From Planctomycetota bacterium (GTDB lineage Bacteria > Planctomycetota > Phycisphaerae > Sedimentisphaerales > SG8-4), in NCBI GenBank assembly GCA_030607345.1, contig JAUWKC010000086.1, positions 1-7,121 of the forward strand: a DNA stretch of 7,121 bases, given 5' to 3'. The notes beneath the pieces are model-generated. The model ran no database searches. It saw only the letters and a program-made list of their open reading frames with translations, and was not told where the DNA came from. Positions 6,037 to 7,121 of this stretch are shown one piece after another; within the stretch, counting starts at the first letter, position 1; every line of letters begins with the position of its first letter. The position numbers and the translations under genes were made by a program.

Positions 6037-7121
6037 TCAAAGTTCCGGCACGAGCCGCCGGCTCGTCAGGTTCTCTGTCTTCACGACGTAACCAGCCGGG
6101 ACGTCCGCCTGGTACAGGATTCGGTCTGCTTGGGTCCTCCATCGGACGCAGACCGGGCCGTCTGCGGTGGGAATCCTGCCCTCGCACCATTCGAGGCCCA
6201 CGTCGGCAAAACGCAGTGCAACAATCTTGTTCTGCGTGTCGAGCCGATGCACGCCGAGAATATCACGATAGAGGCAGTGAGCAACGTGGCTGGCAAAGCC
6301 GTGATTGCAACTGGCCGATGTACCCGTATGTTCCCACAGCGTCCCCGTCTTCTCGGCCATATATAGAAAAAAATCTATGAGCTCGTTTTTGGACTGTCGG
6401 CAGTGCCCGAAGCGACTCAGCAGCTCGAGTCTCAGGTAGTTGCCCACAAACGAATTGGCTGGATGCACCTCCGGGTAGGCGTGGCTTTGCGCCCGCCCCG
6501 GACCAAACCTGCTCCGCAACGTCTCCCAAAGCTGCCCGTGCGTGTTCGGCTCGACAACGTTGAAGAAAAAGGCAAAATACTGACAGACCTCAGTCCGATT
6601 GTGTGTCACCTCCAGTTTGCCCTGCTTTCTGACTGCATTATCGACGAAGAATTCTCCGTCAAACGATTGGAGCCGTATCACTTGCCGCAGCTTCTCAGCT
6701 TCTTTCAACAAATCCGGCTTCTCGTACATTCTCCCGGCGGCCGCCAATACCGCCGCATACAACATATTTGTCGGGTAGCTGACGTCCTGGACGAATCGAT
6801 TCGCCGCCGACCATTCGACAAACACCCAGCTATCCAGCTTTTCCAGCAAGCCGTCTTCGTTCTTGAACGCTTCGAAGTATTTCAGCAGGGACATTACTTT
6901 CGGCTTGAGGGCATCGACCAGTTCCCGGTCGCCGCTGCGAGCTAAGTATTCTTCTAACTGGATTACAAACCACATTGCCCAGTTCGGAATGAATCTGCCG
7001 CTGTAATGGTCGGCCGGGTAGCACATCGGCAGCATTCCTTCCGGCAGATGCTTAAAACGCTCGGGCAAAAGGTAGTTCTCGAAGAAGTTCTTCTCGATAG
7101 TGGTATTGCCGCAAAGGTCAA
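6037..7121 (-). CDS. GH78-like alpha-L-rhamnosidase, six-hairpin glycosidase (N-terminal part outside window)
   Basis: The frame is open to the right edge, leaving 360 visible C-terminal residues. The body is helix-rich with the repeating pattern of an (alpha/alpha)6 barrel: YPADHYSGRFIPNWAMWFVIQLEEY, then SWVFVEWS, YPTNMLYAAVLAAAGRMY, NSFVGNYLRLELL and TGTLWEHTGTSASCNHGFASH (about visible residues 258-278). The Glu of TLWE (visible residue 263) matches the position of the catalytic-base Glu in GH78 enzymes. The general-acid Glu would lie upstream of the window. The end (about 300-350) is a beta-rich segment with GLEWCEGRIPTADGPVCVRW and VPAGYVVKTENL, typical of the C-terminal beta-sandwich of GH78 proteins. 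GH78 enzymes release terminal L-rhamnose from polysaccharides and glycosides. Export cannot be judged without the N-terminus. The PA14 hydrolase gene follows 143 bp downstream on the same strand. Another six-hairpin family (such as unsaturated uronyl or glucosidase types) is the main alternative. Confidence 0.8.
   Translation of the reverse strand, partial: DLCGNTTIEKNFFENYLLPERFKHLPEGMLPMCYPADHYSGRFIPNWAMWFVIQLEEYLARSGDRELVDALKPKVMSLLKYFEAFKNEDGLLEKLDSWVFVEWSAANRFVQDVSYPTNMLYAAVLAAAGRMYEKPDLLKEAEKLRQVIRLQSFDGEFFVDNAVRKQGKLEVTHNRTEVCQYFAFFFNVVEPNTHGQLWETLRSRFGPGRAQSHAYPEVHPANSFVGNYLRLELLSRFGHCRQSKNELIDFFLYMAEKTGTLWEHTGTSASCNHGFASHVAHCLYRDILGVHRLDTQNKIVALRFADVGLEWCEGRIPTADGPVCVRWRTQADRILYQADVPAGYVVKTENLTSRRLVPEL
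6050..6066. repeat. Perfect 8-1-8 palindrome near the 3' end of the GH78-like gene
   Basis: ACGAGCCG (6050-6057) and CGGCTCGT (6059-6066) flank a single central base. The palindrome lies within the last codons, covering parts of TSRRLV, 10 bp before the stop codon. No T-tract follows on the coding strand, so it does not read as an intrinsic terminator. Confidence 0.5.

Noticed and set aside
6403..6945. 180-codon open frame on the plus strand opposite the GH78-like gene
   Set aside because: Antisense to the six-hairpin domain with no family features.

Overview
This 7.1 kb window carries six protein-coding genes, two of them cut by the window edges. No RNA gene, mobile element or CRISPR array is visible. 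Gene content fits a Gram-negative, carbohydrate-degrading bacterium: an OmpA-type outer-membrane lipoprotein, a secreted hydrolase with a PA14 module and an alpha-L-rhamnosidase-like enzyme. Base composition looks near 50% GC and usable Shine-Dalgarno sites are present. Together with a YacL-type PIN-TRAM protein, this suggests Planctomycetota or a relative (Phycisphaerae-like). That placement is an inference from gene content, not proven.

Layout from left to right. Positions 1-549 (+) hold the 3' part of a multi-pass membrane protein of unknown function. Positions 655-1770 (-) encode a YacL-like integral-membrane PIN-TRAM protein with four membrane spans, convergent with the first gene. Positions 1771-2203 are a 433-bp divergent intergenic region with a good sigma70-like promoter for each side and several inverted repeats. 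Positions 2204-2980 (+) encode a coiled-coil OmpA/MotB-type lipoprotein, followed 51 bp later by nucleoside diphosphate kinase (3032-3484, +), possibly in one transcript. Positions 3521-5893 (-) encode a 790-residue secreted glycoside hydrolase-like protein ending in a PA14 domain. Positions 6037-7121 (-) hold the C-terminal part of a GH78-like (six-hairpin) enzyme.

The left half is housekeeping or envelope-related: RNA metabolism or signalling at the membrane, peptidoglycan anchoring and nucleotide balance. The right half looks like part of a glycan-degradation locus that continues beyond the right edge. The GH78-like gene is transcribed towards the PA14 hydrolase gene, so co-transcription is plausible, although the 143-bp gap leaves room for a separate promoter. 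The most interesting object is the PA14 hydrolase. Its central domain looks like a glycosidase barrel with strongly patterned acidic motifs, but I cannot assign it to a characterised family. I found no defence system or other multi-gene novelty.
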